A stretch of 64,000 bases of DNA, taken from contig NZ_FUZQ01000002.1 in assembly GCF_900167525.1 (NCBI RefSeq), forward strand, positions 310,001 through 374,000, written 5' to 3'. Positions 1-8,901 of this stretch are shown piece by piece. Position numbers and translations under genes: made by a program. The notes under the pieces were generated by a model. It had not been told where the DNA came from. It saw nothing but the letters and a program-made list of their open reading frames with translations, and did no database searches. This DNA comes from Krasilnikoviella flava. GTDB taxonomy: Bacteria; Actinomycetota; Actinomycetes; Actinomycetales; Cellulomonadaceae. The first letter of the stretch is position 1. Each line of letters starts with the position of its first letter.

Positions 1-588
1 GCGACGCACGGGCGCGTGCGACCACTCCAGGTGCGGAGCGAGCCGTCCGCCGTCGAACAGCGCGGACCCGAGCCCGGTGCCGAGCGTGAGCACGAGCTCG
101 ACCCCGGAACCTGCGACGACACCGGCGCCGTGCACCTCGGCGTCGTTGAGCACCATCGCCGGCACCCCGAGGCGCCGGGCGAGGGCTCCGCGCACGTCGA
201 AGCTGGCCCACGCCTCGACCAGGTCCGGCAGCACCCGGGAGCGCGGCCCTGACCGGGTGATGTAGTGCGGGGTGTGCACCACCACGCCGTGCCGGATCAT
301 GCCGGGCATCCCGAGCGTCACCCGGTGCGCGGCGGGGAGCCGCTCGGCGATGCCAGCCACGGTGTCCAGCAGCAGGCGCGGGGGCAACGGGTACGGCGTG
401 GGCACCCGCACCGGTGCCGCGTGCGCGGTGCCCGCCGAGTCGAGCACCGCCGCCTTGATGCCCCCGCCGCCGCAGTCGACGGCGAGGGTGAGCACGTCGG
501 ACGGCGCGGGCGGCCGGGCCGGGGACGTGTCCGTCCCGCCGTCGGGCAGGGTTCCGGGGGTGCGCGCCGTGGCGCCTGAGTCGACCAT
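1..588 (-). CDS. ROK-family sugar kinase (polyphosphate/ATP glucokinase type), 3' end outside window
   Basis: This gene runs off the left edge; the visible 196 codons are the N-terminal part. After an unusual Pro/Thr/Ser-rich start of about 40 residues comes [16 protein letters not shown], the phosphate-binding motif of the ROK/ASKHA fold, then [10 protein letters not shown] with the ROK catalytic Asp, and the second phosphate motif [15 protein letters not shown] followed by LAPHLEWSH. The [19 protein letters not shown] pattern is typical of actinobacterial strictly polyphosphate- or ATP-dependent glucokinases (PpgK). It would phosphorylate glucose in the cytoplasm. The chosen ATG at 588 is the first in frame and lies about 20 bases from the divergent truA promoter. 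Sugar specificity cannot be read from the fragment; N-acetylglucosamine or another hexose kinase is possible. Confidence 0.82.
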   Translation of the reverse strand, partial: MVDSGATARTPGTLPDGGTDTSPARPPAPSDVLTLAVDCGGGGIKAAVLDSAGTAHAAPVRVPTPYPLPPRLLLDTVAGIAERLPAAHRVTLGMPGMIRHGVVVHTPHYITRSGPRSRVLPDLVEAWASFDVRGALARRLGVPAMVLNDAEVHGAGVVAGSGVELVLTLGTGLGSALFDGGRLAPHLEWSHAPVRR

Positions 589-606
589 CACGGGACATCA
601 TCCGGC

Positions 607-612
607 GACAAT
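607..612 (+). promoter_or_regulatory. -10 element GACAAT for truA (leaderless)
   Basis: GACAAT is followed by exactly six bases and then GTG at 619. The same context, GCGACAATGGGG then GTG, occurs in front of the RluA-like gene at 17223. It suggests transcription starting at or next to the start codon. Confidence 0.5.
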
Positions 613-618
613 GGGGTG

Positions 619-1554
619 GTGAGCACGCCGACACCCGCGCCGACCCCTCCGACCGCGCCCCCGGGGCCGCCCGCCGACACCCTCCGCGTGCGGCTCGACC
701 TCGCCTACGACGGCACCCACTTCGCGGGCTGGGCCACCCAGCCGCGCCTGCGCACCGTGCAGGGGGTGCTGGAGGACGCCCTCGCGACCGTGCTGCGCAC
801 CGGGCCCCTCGGTCTGCCCCGCCCGCGGCTCACGGTGGCCGGGCGCACCGACGCGGGCGTGCACGCCCGCGGCCAGGTGGCGCACGTCGACGTGCCGCGC
901 GAGCTCTGGGAGGTGTTGCCGGGGCGCTCGGACCGGGAGCCCGGCGTCGCGCTCGCCGACCGGCTGGCCGGCGTGCTGCCGCCCGACGTCGTCGTGCACC
1001 GCACCGCCGAGGCACCCGCCGGGTTCGACGCGCGGTTCTCCGCGATGCACCGCCGCTACGTCTACCGCGTGGCGGATCGTCCCGCCCTGCGCGACCCCCT
1101 GCGCCGCGACTGGGTGCTGTGGCACCGGCGCCCGCTCGACGTCGAGGCGATGCACCGGGCGCTGCAGCCGCTGGTCGGGCTGCACGACTTCGCCGCGTTC
1201 TGCAAGCCCCGCGAGGGCGCCACGACGATCCGCGAGCTCACGCGGTTGTCGTGGGAGCGCCCCGACGAGGGCCCGGACGCCGGGCTGGCCGTCGCGACCG
1301 TGCAGGCCGACGCGTTCTGCCACTCGATGGTCCGCGCGTTGGTCGGCATGTCGCTGGCCGTGGGGGAGGGGCGGCGCGACGCGGACGCCCCCGCGCAGGT
1401 CCTGGCGGGCCGCTCGCGGTCGGCGGCGGCCGGCGTCGTCGCCGCCCGGGGCCTGGTCCTCGAGCACGTCGCGTACCCGGAGGACGACGAGCTCGCCGCG
1501 CGGGCCGAGCGGGTCCGCGCGAGGCGCGACCCGGACGAGGTCGACGCCGGCTGA
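619..1554 (+). CDS. truA: tRNA pseudouridine(38-40) synthase TruA
   Basis: The enzyme isomerises uridines 38-40 in the anticodon arm of tRNAs. After a Pro/Thr-rich N-terminus of about 20 residues the TruA fold begins with [14 protein letters not shown]. The catalytic Asp lies in GRTDAGVHA (about residue 78), and the C-terminal half has [12 protein letters not shown], as in TruA proteins. Length (311 aa) is normal. Two GTG codons stand in tandem at 616 and 619; I prefer 619 because it sits six bases after a GACAAT -10 element. In many actinobacteria truA lies next to rplM-rpsI, as here. Confidence 0.95.
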   Translation: MSTPTPAPTPPTAPPGPPADTLRVRLDLAYDGTHFAGWATQPRLRTVQGVLEDALATVLRTGPLGLPRPRLTVAGRTDAGVHARGQVAHVDVPRELWEVLPGRSDREPGVALADRLAGVLPPDVVVHRTAEAPAGFDARFSAMHRRYVYRVADRPALRDPLRRDWVLWHRRPLDVEAMHRALQPLVGLHDFAAFCKPREGATTIRELTRLSWERPDEGPDAGLAVATVQADAFCHSMVRALVGMSLAVGEGRRDADAPAQVLAGRSRSAAAGVVAARGLVLEHVAYPEDDELAARAERVRARRDPDEVDAG

Positions 1555-1555
1555 C

Positions 1556-1972
1556 CTACGGCTCCTCGACCCAGTGGACGGCGGCCTCCTCCGCGGAGGC
1601 GCCTGCGCCGTCGATGCCGGCGTCCTCGCCGTAGATGTCGTTGTCCCGGACGCCGCCCTCGTCGTCGGGGTCGGCGTCGCGGTCCTCGGCGAGCCGGCCG
1701 GCACGAGTCGTGTCCGGACGGTCCAGGGGGTCGCGGTCCCAGTCGTCCGGCTGCTCCTCCGCGAGGCGCCGGTCCAGCGGCTCGCCGGCGGACTCCTCCC
1801 ACGCCGTCTCGCCCCAGTGGTTCGAGCGGGAGCGCTCCAGCGGCGAGTAGCCCTCGTCGAGGACGTCGTCGAGGTCCGGGTCGCCGAGGGTGTCCTCCTG
1901 GGGGAGCTGGTCCTCGTCGCCCTCCGCGCCCGTCTCGGGGTCCGGGGTCGTGCCGGGTGTCTCCTGGGTCAT
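1556..1972 (-). CDS. DUF5709-like acidic actinobacterial protein
   Basis: A 138-residue, strongly acidic, low-complexity protein rich in Asp, Glu and Pro. Recognisable blocks are LDEGYSPLERSRSNHWGETA, LDRRLAEEQPD and a C-terminal GEDAGIDGAGASAEEAAVHW. These resemble DUF5709, a family found in actinobacteria with no assigned function. No membrane segment or signal peptide is visible, so it is probably cytosolic and may be largely disordered. It is convergent with truA, with one base between the stop codons. The ATG at 1972 is the only start giving the full conserved N-terminus. Confidence 0.75.
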   Translation of the reverse strand: MTQETPGTTPDPETGAEGDEDQLPQEDTLGDPDLDDVLDEGYSPLERSRSNHWGETAWEESAGEPLDRRLAEEQPDDWDRDPLDRPDTTRAGRLAEDRDADPDDEGGVRDNDIYGEDAGIDGAGASAEEAAVHWVEEP

Positions 1973-2080
1973 GTCACCACGGTGCACCCGGAGCCAGGTC
2001 GTTGCAACGAGACGGGAGACCCAGGGCGGGTGCTCGGGCGGGGCCGCACCGGGCTCGCGCCCGGCGTGACCGGTCTCGCT

Positions 2081-2110
2081 TTGACCATGGTGCCGCTGCG
2101 CCGCTAAACT
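2081..2110 (+). promoter_or_regulatory. Housekeeping sigma promoter of rplM-rpsI
   Basis: TTGACC (2081-2086) and TAAACT (2105-2110) are separated by 18 bases, close to the primary sigma factor consensus. The predicted start near 2117 gives a leader of about 160 nt before rplM. No other gene is seen in the stretch 1973-2276; the leader could hold ribosomal-protein autoregulation, but I recognise no known L13 leader structure. Confidence 0.6.
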
Positions 2111-2276
2111 GACTCGTCGTTGTGCTATGCCTCCGGCGTCCCGCGTCGTCAGCGCGCCCACTCGCACCCGACGATGCCTCGGCCAGGACGCCACCCGGAG
2201 CACCCGCGCACAACACCTGACTCTTCGGGCGCCGCTTCTCGCCCGACGACACCGAACATGAAAAGGTGACGCAACC

Positions 2277-2726
2277 GTGCGTACTTACACCCCCAAGCCT
2301 GGCGACGTCCAGCGCGACTGGCACGTCGTCGACGCGACCGACGTCGTCCTCGGCCGCCTGGCGAGCCAGGTCGCCATCCTCCTGCGCGGGAAGCACAAGC
2401 CGACCTTCGCCCCGCACGTCGACGGTGGTGACTTCGTCATCGTCATCAACGCGGACAAGGTCGCCCTGAGCGGCAACAAGCGGGAGACCAAGCTGGCCTA
2501 CCGCCACTCCGGCTACCCGGGCGGCCTCCGCTCGGTCAACTACGGCGAGCTTCTCGAGAAGAACCCCGAGCGGGCCGTGGAGAAGGCCGTGCGCGGCATG
2601 ATCCCGAAGACGTCCCTCGGTCGCGACCAGCTGGGCAAGCTGAAGGTCTACCGCGGCGCGGAGCACCCGCACGCGGCGCAGCAGCCCAAGCCGTTCGAGA
2701 TCACCCAGGTTTCGCAGCAGGCCTGA
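2277..2726 (+). CDS. rplM: 50S ribosomal protein L13
   Basis: Large-subunit protein L13, 149 aa, the usual length. The N-terminus [11 protein letters not shown] and the internal [19 protein letters not shown] and [14 protein letters not shown] are characteristic. It starts with GTG at 2277, preceded by the ribosome binding site AAAAGGTGA at 2261-2269. It is the first gene of a two-gene operon with rpsI, starting about 30 bases before it, driven by the promoter at 2081-2110. Confidence 0.98.
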   Translation: MRTYTPKPGDVQRDWHVVDATDVVLGRLASQVAILLRGKHKPTFAPHVDGGDFVIVINADKVALSGNKRETKLAYRHSGYPGGLRSVNYGELLEKNPERAVEKAVRGMIPKTSLGRDQLGKLKVYRGAEHPHAAQQPKPFEITQVSQQA

Positions 2727-2758
2727 GCCGCTGCCGGATGCAAAGCGAAGGATTCACA

Positions 2759-3247
2759 GTGGCCGAGACCACCGTCGACACCGAGCTGGACGAGAACACG
2801 CCCAGCACCTACACCTCTGAGTCCGCCGCGCCCGTCGCGGACGGCGGCCAGTCCATCACCGCCCCCGGCGCCGCAGTCGGTCGCCGCAAGGAGGCCGTGG
2901 CGCGCGTGCGCCTCGTCCCCGGCACCGGGACGTGGAAGATCAACGGTCGCACCCTCGAGGACTACTTCCCGAACAAGGTGCACCAGCAGCTCGTCAACTC
3001 GCCGCTGAAGCTGGTCGAGGTCGAGGGTCGCTTCGACGTCATCGTCCGCATCTCCGGCGGTGGCCCCTCGGGCCAGGCCGGTGCTGTGCGCCTGGGCATC
3101 GCCCGTGCGCTCAACGGGATCGACTCCGAGGCGAACCGTCCCGCGCTGAAGAAGGCCGGCTACCTCACGCGTGACCCGCGTGCGGTCGAGTCCAAGAAGG
3201 CCGGTCTCAAGAAGGCGCGCAAGGCGCCGCAGTACTCGAAGCGCTGA
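2759..3247 (+). CDS. rpsI: 30S ribosomal protein S9
   Basis: Small-subunit protein S9, which reaches the P-site tRNA with its C-terminal tail. The S9 core begins near [39 protein letters not shown] and the invariant tail KAPQYSKR are present. An Asp/Glu/Ser/Thr-rich extension of about 45 residues precedes the core, as in many actinobacterial S9 proteins. An ATG at 2738 is in frame, but GTG at 2759 is better supported: GAAGGA lies about 6 bases in front of it and the protein then begins [10 protein letters not shown]. Length is then 162 aa. Confidence 0.96.
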   Translation: MAETTVDTELDENTPSTYTSESAAPVADGGQSITAPGAAVGRRKEAVARVRLVPGTGTWKINGRTLEDYFPNKVHQQLVNSPLKLVEVEGRFDVIVRISGGGPSGQAGAVRLGIARALNGIDSEANRPALKKAGYLTRDPRAVESKKAGLKKARKAPQYSKR

Positions 3248-3293
3248 TCCAGCGCTCCTGTCCGACACGCGTCGACAGGAACGTCAGCGTCAC

Positions 3294-3329
3294 GGACGGC
3301 CCCGTCGGAACTCTCCGGCGGGGCCGTCC
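3294..3329. terminator. Stem-loop terminator after rpsI
   Basis: A perfect 11-bp inverted repeat, GGACGGCCCCG (3294-3304) and CGGGGCCGTCC (3319-3329), with a 14-base loop, lies about 45 bases after the rpsI stop. There is no U-run, as is common in high-GC actinobacteria. Confidence 0.65.
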
Positions 3330-3340
3330 GCACGTCCGGC

Positions 3341-3346
3341 TACGAT
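3341..3346 (+). promoter_or_regulatory. Probable -10 element TACGAT of glmM
   Basis: TACGAT lies just after the rpsI terminator and about 70 bases upstream of glmM, which has its own strong GGAGGAGGAG ribosome binding site. No convincing -35 is seen. Confidence 0.4.
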
Positions 3347-3417
3347 CGGTGCGGCGTCCGCGGGGACGTCGTGGGTGCCAGAGCGGATCCGCCGCCGCGC
3401 CCGGAGGAGGAGACATC

Positions 3418-4779
3418 GTGCGACTGTTCGGCACCGACGGGGTCCGTGGCCTGGCCAACCGGGACGTCACCGCGGACCTGGCCCTCGGGCTCGGCAGCGC
3501 GGCCGCGCACGTGCTCGGCACGTCAGGGGAGTTCTCCGGGCACCGCCCGCGCGCCGTCGTCGGGCGCGACCCCCGGGCGTCGGGCGAGTTCCTGTCCGCC
3601 GCCGTCGGGGCCGGGCTCGCCAGCTCGGGCGTCGACGTCGTGAACCTCGGCGTGCTCCCGACGCCGGCCCTCGCCCACCTCGTCGAGGCGATGGACATGG
3701 ACCTCGGCGTGATGATCTCGGCGTCCCACAACGCCATGCCGGACAACGGCATCAAGTTCTTCTCCCGCGGCGGGCTCAAGCTCGCCGACCACGTCGAGGA
3801 CGAGATCGAGGCCCGGCTGGGCCAGGAGTGGGAGCGCCCTGTCGGCGCGGACGTCGGGCGCATGCGCTCCGACACCGGCACTGCCGCCCAGCGGTACGTA
3901 GAGCACCTCGTGGCGAGCATCGGCACGACGACGGACGTGCGGCCCCTGGAGGGGCTGCGCATCGCGGTGGACGCCGCCAACGGCGCGGCGAGCCAGGTGG
4001 GCCCGGAGGCGCTGCGCGAGGCGGGCGCGGACGTCGTCGTCATCAACGCGAGCCCCGACGGGCGCAACATCAACGAGAAGGCCGGCTCCACCCACCCGGA
4101 GCAGCTGCAGGCCGTCGTCGTGGCCGCGGAGGCCGACTTCGGCGTCGCGTTCGACGGCGACGCCGACCGGTGCCTCGCGGTGGACCACGGCGGAGTGCTC
4201 GTGGACGGCGACCAGATCCTCGGCATCCTCGCGCGCGGGCTCAAGGAAGAGGGACGGCTCCCGTCCGACACGCTCGTCGTGACGGTGATGAGCAACCTCG
4301 GCCTGGTCCTCGCCATGCGGGAGGCGGGCATCACCACCGTGCGGACCGCCGTGGGCGACCGGTACGTGCTCGAGGAGATGCGCGCGCACGGGTACGGGAT
4401 CGGGGGCGAGCAGTCCGGCCACATCATCCTCGCCGATCACGCGACGACCGGGGACGGCGTCCTCGCGGCGCTGTACCTGGCGGCCCGCGTCAAGGCGACC
4501 GGACGGCGGCTGGCCGACCTCGCCGGCGACGTCCCGCGGCTGCCGCAGACCCTGGTCAACGTCAAGGGCGTGGACAAGGCCCGTGCGGCCGACGACGAGG
4601 GCGTGCGCGCCGCGGTCGAGAGCGCGGAGGCGCAGCTCGGCGAGACGGGCCGCGTGCTGCTGCGTCCGTCGGGGACGGAGCCGCTCGTGCGCGTCATGGT
4701 CGAGGCCGCCACCCAGACCCAGGCCGACGGCGTGGCCGACAGGCTCGCCGCCGTCGTGCGCGACCGGCTCGCCCTGTGA
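3418..4779 (+). CDS. glmM: Phosphoglucosamine mutase
   Basis: It converts glucosamine-6-phosphate to glucosamine-1-phosphate for UDP-GlcNAc and peptidoglycan synthesis. Visible motifs are [10 protein letters not shown] at the N-terminus, the phosphoserine loop [18 protein letters not shown] (active Ser at about residue 103), the metal loop [12 protein letters not shown], the sugar-binding GGEQSGHI, and the C-terminal phosphate loop [14 protein letters not shown]. Length 453 aa is typical. GTG at 3418 follows GGAGGAGGAG and gives the exact family N-terminus; longer in-frame starts add a non-homologous leader. The stop overlaps the def start. Confidence 0.97.
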   Translation: MRLFGTDGVRGLANRDVTADLALGLGSAAAHVLGTSGEFSGHRPRAVVGRDPRASGEFLSAAVGAGLASSGVDVVNLGVLPTPALAHLVEAMDMDLGVMISASHNAMPDNGIKFFSRGGLKLADHVEDEIEARLGQEWERPVGADVGRMRSDTGTAAQRYVEHLVASIGTTTDVRPLEGLRIAVDAANGAASQVGPEALREAGADVVVINASPDGRNINEKAGSTHPEQLQAVVVAAEADFGVAFDGDADRCLAVDHGGVLVDGDQILGILARGLKEEGRLPSDTLVVTVMSNLGLVLAMREAGITTVRTAVGDRYVLEEMRAHGYGIGGEQSGHIILADHATTGDGVLAALYLAARVKATGRRLADLAGDVPRLPQTLVNVKGVDKARAADDEGVRAAVESAEAQLGETGRVLLRPSGTEPLVRVMVEAATQTQADGVADRLAAVVRDRLAL

Positions 4780-5477
4780 CCGAAGGCGGCGCGGCCGATG
4801 GGCTCGCGCCGGGCGACGCCCCGCCGGCGGAGGGCGTCGACGAGGCGCTGCGCTCCGCCGTCGTCGACCTGCTGGACCGCTCCGACGCCGAGGCGGACGG
4901 GCCCGGGAGAGGCCTGCTGCCGATCGTGCAGGCGGGCGCCCCCGTGCTGCGCAGCCCGGCGGCCCCGTACACGGGGCAGCTGGGCGACGTCCTGCCGCGC
5001 CTGCTCGACGCGATGCGGCGCACCATGCACGCCGCTCCGGGCGTCGGGCTCGCGGCGCCGCAGGTCGGGATCGGCCTGGCGATCGCCGTCGTCGAGGACG
5101 CCGGGACGAGCGTCGACGACCCGCGGGAGCGGACACCGCTGCCGTACCGCGTGCTGATCGACCCGCGGTACGAACCCCTGCCCGGGCCGGGCGGGGAGCC
5201 CGAGCGGGCCGCCTTCCACGAGGGCTGCCTGTCCGTGAGCGGCTGGCAGGCCGTCGTGGCGCGGCACCGCCGGGTGCGGCTCACGGGTCGCGACGAGACC
5301 GGTGCGCCCGTCGACGAGGTGCTGGCGGGCTGGCCGGCCCGCATCGTCCAGCACGAGACGGACCACCTGGCGGGCGAGCTCTACCTCGACCACGCACGCC
5401 TGCGCACGCTCACCTCGAACGAGAACCTCGTGCGCTATGGCCAGGTCGTCGACCTGGGCTTTGTGGAACAGGGGTGA
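4776..5477 (+). CDS. def: Peptide deformylase
   Basis: It removes the formyl group from nascent N-terminal methionines. All three signature motifs are present: [18 protein letters not shown] (metal ligand Cys about 151) and [12 protein letters not shown] (metal ligands His 193 and His 197, catalytic Glu 194). Length 233 aa is longer than most deformylases because of an acidic N-terminal extension of about 45 residues. The GTG start at 4776 overlaps the glmM stop in GTGA, so translation is probably coupled. Confidence 0.95.
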   Translation: MTEGGAADGLAPGDAPPAEGVDEALRSAVVDLLDRSDAEADGPGRGLLPIVQAGAPVLRSPAAPYTGQLGDVLPRLLDAMRRTMHAAPGVGLAAPQVGIGLAIAVVEDAGTSVDDPRERTPLPYRVLIDPRYEPLPGPGGEPERAAFHEGCLSVSGWQAVVARHRRVRLTGRDETGAPVDEVLAGWPARIVQHETDHLAGELYLDHARLRTLTSNENLVRYGQVVDLGFVEQG

Positions 5478-5539
5478 ACATTCGGCGCTCAGGGTGGAAC
5501 CGGGGGAAATCCCCATGCAGCCGGTGGGCAGGTTCCGCC

Positions 5540-5545
5540 TAGGCT
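5540..5545 (+). promoter_or_regulatory. -10 element TAGGCT upstream of dedA
   Basis: TAGGCT fits the -10 pattern seen before many genes here. Six bases later there is a GTG, but it is out of frame with dedA, so the likely outcome is a leader of about 70 nt. That leader contains a perfect 14-bp palindrome, GGAGGAGCTCCTCC, at 5581-5594. Confidence 0.45.
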
Positions 5546-5621
5546 GGTGTCGTGACGCCGCCCGGCGTCGTGCGACCGCCGGAGGAGCTCCTCCCGGCCG
5601 ACGGACCGAGGGACCGACCTG

Positions 5622-6305
5622 GTGAACCTGTCGACGATGCTGGTGCAGCTCGAGGGCTGGGTCCTCGATCTGGGCGCGTCCCTGTGGATCTACCCGGCCA
5701 TGTACGTCTTCGCGACGATCGACGGGTTCTTCCCGCCGATCCCCAGCGAGTCCGTCGTGATCACGCTCACCGTGCTCGCCCACTCCGAGGGCGTGCCGTG
5801 GCTGCCCGGCGTCCTGGTCCTGGCCATCGCCGGCGCCTGGACGGGCGACCAGATCGCCTACCAGATCGGCCGCACCGTCGGCACCGAGCGCTTCGGTTTC
5901 CTGCGCTCCGCGCGGGGCCGCAAGGCCGTCGCCTGGGCGCGCCACGCCCTCGACCACCGGGGCGCGTCGTTCATCCTCGCCGCCCGGTACGTGCCGATCG
6001 GCCGGGTGGCGGTCAACATGACCGCCGGGGCCGTCGGCTACCCGCGGCGCCGCTTCATGTTCTACTCCGGGATCGCCGCGGTGACCTGGGGCATCTACTC
6101 GATGCTGATCGGCCTCGCGGCAGCGTCCTGGCTCGGCCACAACACGCTGCTGGCGATGGCCGTGGGGGTCGTCGCGGGCATCCTGCTCGGTGTCCTCGTC
6201 GACCAGGTGGTGCAGCGGCTCGCCGGAGCCCCGAAGTCGGAACCCGTCCCGGCGGACGACGACGAGGACGAGGCCGACGCGGAGCCGACGTCGCGCGCCG
6301 CGTGA
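5622..6305 (+). CDS. DedA-family (SNARE-associated) membrane protein
   Basis: A 227-residue inner-membrane protein of the DedA family, members of which act as undecaprenyl-phosphate or other phospholipid transporters needed for envelope integrity. Characteristic motifs are FPPIPSESVVITLTVLA, GDQIAYQIGR and the re-entrant segment FILAARYVPIGRVAVNMTAG, which carries the conserved Arg residues. Four to five hydrophobic segments are visible, and the C-terminus is a short acidic tail. GTG at 5622 is preceded by GAGGGA at about 8 bases. It is convergent with coaA. The exact substrate cannot be told from sequence. Confidence 0.9.
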   Translation: MNLSTMLVQLEGWVLDLGASLWIYPAMYVFATIDGFFPPIPSESVVITLTVLAHSEGVPWLPGVLVLAIAGAWTGDQIAYQIGRTVGTERFGFLRSARGRKAVAWARHALDHRGASFILAARYVPIGRVAVNMTAGAVGYPRRRFMFYSGIAAVTWGIYSMLIGLAAASWLGHNTLLAMAVGVVAGILLGVLVDQVVQRLAGAPKSEPVPADDDEDEADAEPTSRAA

Positions 6306-6320
6306 GTCGGGCCAGCGTCT

Positions 6321-7334
6321 TCAGAGCTTGCGCAGTCGCACCCGCTGCACGGAGTGGTCGGACCCCTTCGTGAGCACGAGGGTGGCCCGGCCCCGGGTCG
6401 GCAGCACGTTGTGCTCCAGGTTGGGGGCGTTGATCGACTCCCAGATGGACAGGGCCCGCTCGGTCGCCTCCGCGTCGGACAGGTCGGCGTAGCGCCGGAA
6501 GTACGACTCCGGCCTGCTGAACGCCGTCTTGCGCAGCTGCAGGAAGCGCTCCACGTACCACTGGCGGATGTTGCGGGTGCGCGCGTCGACGTAGATCGAG
6601 AAGTCGAAGAAGTCGCTCACCGCCACCGTCGACTCGTCCACCGCCGACGGCCGCGCCGGCTGGAGCACGTTGAGGCCCTCGACGATGAGCACGTCCGGCT
6701 TGCGCACCACGACCTCCTCGCCCGGGACGATGTCGTAGACGACGTGCGAGTACACGGGGGCGCGCACCTCGGCCTGCCCGGCCTTGACGCGGGACAGGAA
6801 GCGGATCAGGGCGCGACGGTCGTAGGACTCCGGGAAGCCCTTGCGGTCCATGATCCCGCGGCGCTGCAGCTCGGCGTTCGGGTACAGGAAGCCGTCGGTC
6901 GTGATCAGCTCGACATGCGGGGTGTCGGGCCAGCGCGCCATCATCTCCCGCAGGATGCGGGCCGTCGTGGACTTGCCGACGGCGACCGACCCCGCGACCC
7001 CGATGACGTAGGGCGTGCGCGGCGGCTCCTCGTGCAGGAACGTCGACGTGGCGCGGTGCAGCCCGGCGCTCGCGGCGACGTACAGGTTGAGCAGGCGTGA
7101 GAGCGGGCGGAAGACGGCGTCCACCTCGGCGAGGTCGATCGGGTCGCCCAGGCCGCGCAGGCGCTCGACGTCGGCGTCGGTCAGGGGGAGCGGGGTCGAC
7201 GCGGACAGGCGGCTCCAGGCCGCTCGGTCGAGGTCGACGTACGGGGACGCCGGCGCGAGCCGGGTCAGGTGCTCGCCCAGCGGCTGGGGGGCCGGGCCGG
7301 GTGCGGTGTCGGAGGACTGCGGTGCCACCTGCAC
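6321..7334 (-). CDS. coaA: Pantothenate kinase, type I
   Basis: It phosphorylates pantothenate with ATP, the first and controlling step of coenzyme A synthesis. The P-loop is [12 protein letters not shown] (residues about 112-123), followed by [20 protein letters not shown] and the type I hallmark region with VVIRKPD-like and EGLNVLQ segments. Length 337 aa is slightly longer than E. coli CoaA because of a Pro-rich N-terminus. In related genomes coaA is often followed by glmS before acpS; here that stretch holds a gene remnant and other genes instead. Confidence 0.95.
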   Translation of the reverse strand: MQVAPQSSDTAPGPAPQPLGEHLTRLAPASPYVDLDRAAWSRLSASTPLPLTDADVERLRGLGDPIDLAEVDAVFRPLSRLLNLYVAASAGLHRATSTFLHEEPPRTPYVIGVAGSVAVGKSTTARILREMMARWPDTPHVELITTDGFLYPNAELQRRGIMDRKGFPESYDRRALIRFLSRVKAGQAEVRAPVYSHVVYDIVPGEEVVVRKPDVLIVEGLNVLQPARPSAVDESTVAVSDFFDFSIYVDARTRNIRQWYVERFLQLRKTAFSRPESYFRRYADLSDAEATERALSIWESINAPNLEHNVLPTRGRATLVLTKGSDHSVQRVRLRKL

Positions 7335-7630
7335 GATTCTGCCCGAGGCACCGGCTCGACCTGCAACTCGGGCGCGCCGCCCTCGACTCCTCGGCCTCGT
7401 TCGGGGTGCCCGCGCACGTCACCGTGCTGTTCCCCTTCCTGCCCGCCACGGCGGTGGACGATGCGGTCCGCCACGGCCTGCGCGAAATCGCCGGCCTGCC
7501 GGTGCGCACCGTCGTCCGTGAGGTGGTGCTGCTGGAGTTCGACGGCGCGCGCTGGCGGCGACGGGCGTCCTTCGCCCTGGCTCCCGGCGCGGGGGGTGCC
7601 CGAACCTTGACGCGGTGCCCGGGTCCCTAG
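7322..7630 (+). pseudogene. Remnant of a 2H phosphoesterase (2'-5' RNA ligase family)
   Basis: An open frame here contains [13 protein letters not shown] (7400-7438), the first H-x-T motif of the 2'-5' RNA ligase/2H phosphoesterase superfamily, followed by a matching helix region VDDAVRHGLREIAGLP. The second H-x-T motif and the whole C-terminal half are absent; the frame becomes Arg/Gly-rich and stops at 7630, inside the promoter of the next gene. The only in-frame start, GTG 7322, overlaps the 5' end of coaA on the other strand. Family members are about 170-180 aa, so this is best read as a deletion remnant, not a working gene. Confidence 0.6.
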
Positions 7631-7633
7631 GGT
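7607..7633 (+). promoter_or_regulatory. Promoter of the MazG-like gene (leaderless)
   Basis: TTGACG (7607-7612) and TAGGGT (7628-7633) are spaced by 15 bases; six bases after the -10 comes the GTG start at 7640. Confidence 0.5.
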
Positions 7634-7639
7634 GGGGGT

Positions 7640-7987
7640 GTGGAACTGAGGGCGCTGGGCGACGAGGTCGAGATCATCTCGCGGGTGTACGAGCGGCGCT
7701 TCGGCGTCCCCCGCACGGACGACTGGCTGGTGCTGAAGCTGCACGAGGAGGTCGGGGAGCTCACCCAGGCGTACCTCGCGCGGTCGGGACGGTCGCGGGA
7801 CCGGGGCGAGGGCGCCGGCGAGGTGGATGCCGCGTTCCGGGCCGAGCTCGCGGACGTGCTGGCGCAGCTGCTGCTCGTCGCGCGGCGGTTCGACGTCGAC
7901 CTCGAGGCGGAGCTCGAGAGCAAGTGGTTCCGCTGGCGGCACCTCGTGGAGCCCGAGGACGAGGCGGGGGTGCGGGCGCCCCGTTGA
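7640..7987 (+). CDS. MazG-like nucleotide pyrophosphohydrolase
   Basis: A 115-residue all-helical protein of the MazG/phosphoribosyl-ATP pyrophosphohydrolase-like superfamily. The metal-binding pattern is visible as KLHEEVGELTQAYL (EExxE-like) and, about 40 residues on, FRAELADVLAQLLLVA (ExxD). Such small enzymes hydrolyse (d)NTPs to monophosphate and pyrophosphate, cleaning the nucleotide pool; the substrate here is unknown. GTG at 7640 sits six bases after a TAGGGT hexamer, supporting a leaderless start. It follows a broken gene and is convergent with the next one. Confidence 0.8.
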   Translation: MELRALGDEVEIISRVYERRFGVPRTDDWLVLKLHEEVGELTQAYLARSGRSRDRGEGAGEVDAAFRAELADVLAQLLLVARRFDVDLEAELESKWFRWRHLVEPEDEAGVRAPR

Positions 7988-8002
7988 GGCTATGGCGACG
8001 GG

Positions 8003-8839
8003 TCACCCGGAGGCGGCCACCTCGGTCGCCTCCTCGACGCGGTCGAGCCACTCGCCGACGAGCGCGCCGAACAGCTCCGGCTGCTCGATCTGCAGGTTGT
8101 GGCCCGCGCGGTCCAGGACGGCGAACGTCGCGCGCGGGTAGTGCTCGAGGACGCGCCACGCGTCGCGGTACCCGGTCGAGGAGTCCTGGCGGCCGAGCAG
8201 GAACAGCGTGGGGCCGCCGTAGGGGCGGGGCTCGAGCGGAAACGTCCCGGCGTAGCGCGACGCCACGCGCCGGACCGCCTCCGGGTCGGCCGCGGCCAGA
8301 CCGGGCGTCACCTCGGCCTCGGTGCGCCGCCAGGTCTCCGGGGTCTGCACGACGCCGACGTCGTCCGCGTCGAGGGCGTCCGCGCCGACGTCGCGCAGCA
8401 GGCCCGCGTCGCAGACCAGCACCTGGTGCGGCGGGACGTCGCGCCTGTCGTGCTCGGGCACGATCATCGGGCACAGCAGCGCGGCGCCCCGCACGCGGCC
8501 CGGTTCGGCGGCCACGAGCCCGCGCGCGAGATACCCGCCGTACGACTCGCCGACGACGGCGTACGGTCCCGGCACGAGCTCGTCGATCGCGGCACGGACG
8601 ACCGCCAGCACGTCGTCCGTGCTCGCGACACCGGACGCCGCGCTGGCACCCATCCCCGGCAGGTCGAGGTAGACGCGCCGCCAGGCGTGCCGGGCCGCGA
8701 AGGCCTCCTCGAACGCCGTGAGCACGAGTCGGTGATCCACGGGGAACCCGTGCAGGAGCACGAGGGTGGGCACGTCAGGCCCTGCCGGCGCGCCCCGCTC
8801 GACGTAGTGGACCCGGGACCCTGCGGCATCGACGATCAC
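8003..8839 (-). CDS. Alpha/beta hydrolase
   Basis: A 278-residue alpha/beta-hydrolase fold enzyme. The oxyanion region is LVLLHGFPVDHR, the nucleophile elbow is VVGESYGGYLARG (Ser about 99), and the C-terminal catalytic His lies in LDRAGHNLQIEQPELF. LFLLGRQD carries the likely acid. The closest general type is the proline iminopeptidase/haloalkane dehalogenase-like group, but the substrate cannot be assigned. GTG at 8839 is chosen because a TAGGGT -10 element ends seven bases before it; an upstream in-frame ATG adds only an unrelated Arg-rich stretch. Confidence 0.85.
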   Translation of the reverse strand: MIVDAAGSRVHYVERGAPAGPDVPTLVLLHGFPVDHRLVLTAFEEAFAARHAWRRVYLDLPGMGASAASGVASTDDVLAVVRAAIDELVPGPYAVVGESYGGYLARGLVAAEPGRVRGAALLCPMIVPEHDRRDVPPHQVLVCDAGLLRDVGADALDADDVGVVQTPETWRRTEAEVTPGLAAADPEAVRRVASRYAGTFPLEPRPYGGPTLFLLGRQDSSTGYRDAWRVLEHYPRATFAVLDRAGHNLQIEQPELFGALVGEWLDRVEEATEVAASG

Positions 8840-8846
8840 GGGCGGC

Positions 8847-8852
8847 ACCCTA
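8847..8852 (-). promoter_or_regulatory. -10 element TAGGGT of the alpha/beta hydrolase gene
   Basis: Read on the minus strand, TAGGGT is followed by seven bases and then GTG at 8839, matching the leaderless pattern seen elsewhere in the window. Confidence 0.45.
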
Positions 8853-8889
8853 CGGCGGGGCGCCCACACGCCCCGCCCGGCGACAGACC

Positions 8890-8895
8890 TAGGCT
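8890..8895 (+). promoter_or_regulatory. -10 element TAGGCT of acpS (leaderless)
   Basis: TAGGCT, six bases, then ATG at 8902. It is back-to-back with the hydrolase promoter on the other strand. Confidence 0.55.
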
Positions 8896-8901
8896 GGGCG
8901 C

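Noticed and set aside
598-1704. Long minus-strand frame covering truA
   Set aside because: It is the shadow of truA and the DUF5709-like gene; the sequence is Arg/Ala/Gly-rich with no family motif, while truA has all its motifs on the plus strand.
1973-2276. A small gene or riboswitch in the rplM leader
   Set aside because: No open frame with a credible start or motif and no recognisable riboswitch; a promoter and leader explain it.
3171-5477. A 768-codon open frame from rpsI into def, as if a fusion
   Set aside because: Only the last 233 codons (def) are real; the rest is a GC-rich shadow frame of rpsI and glmM.
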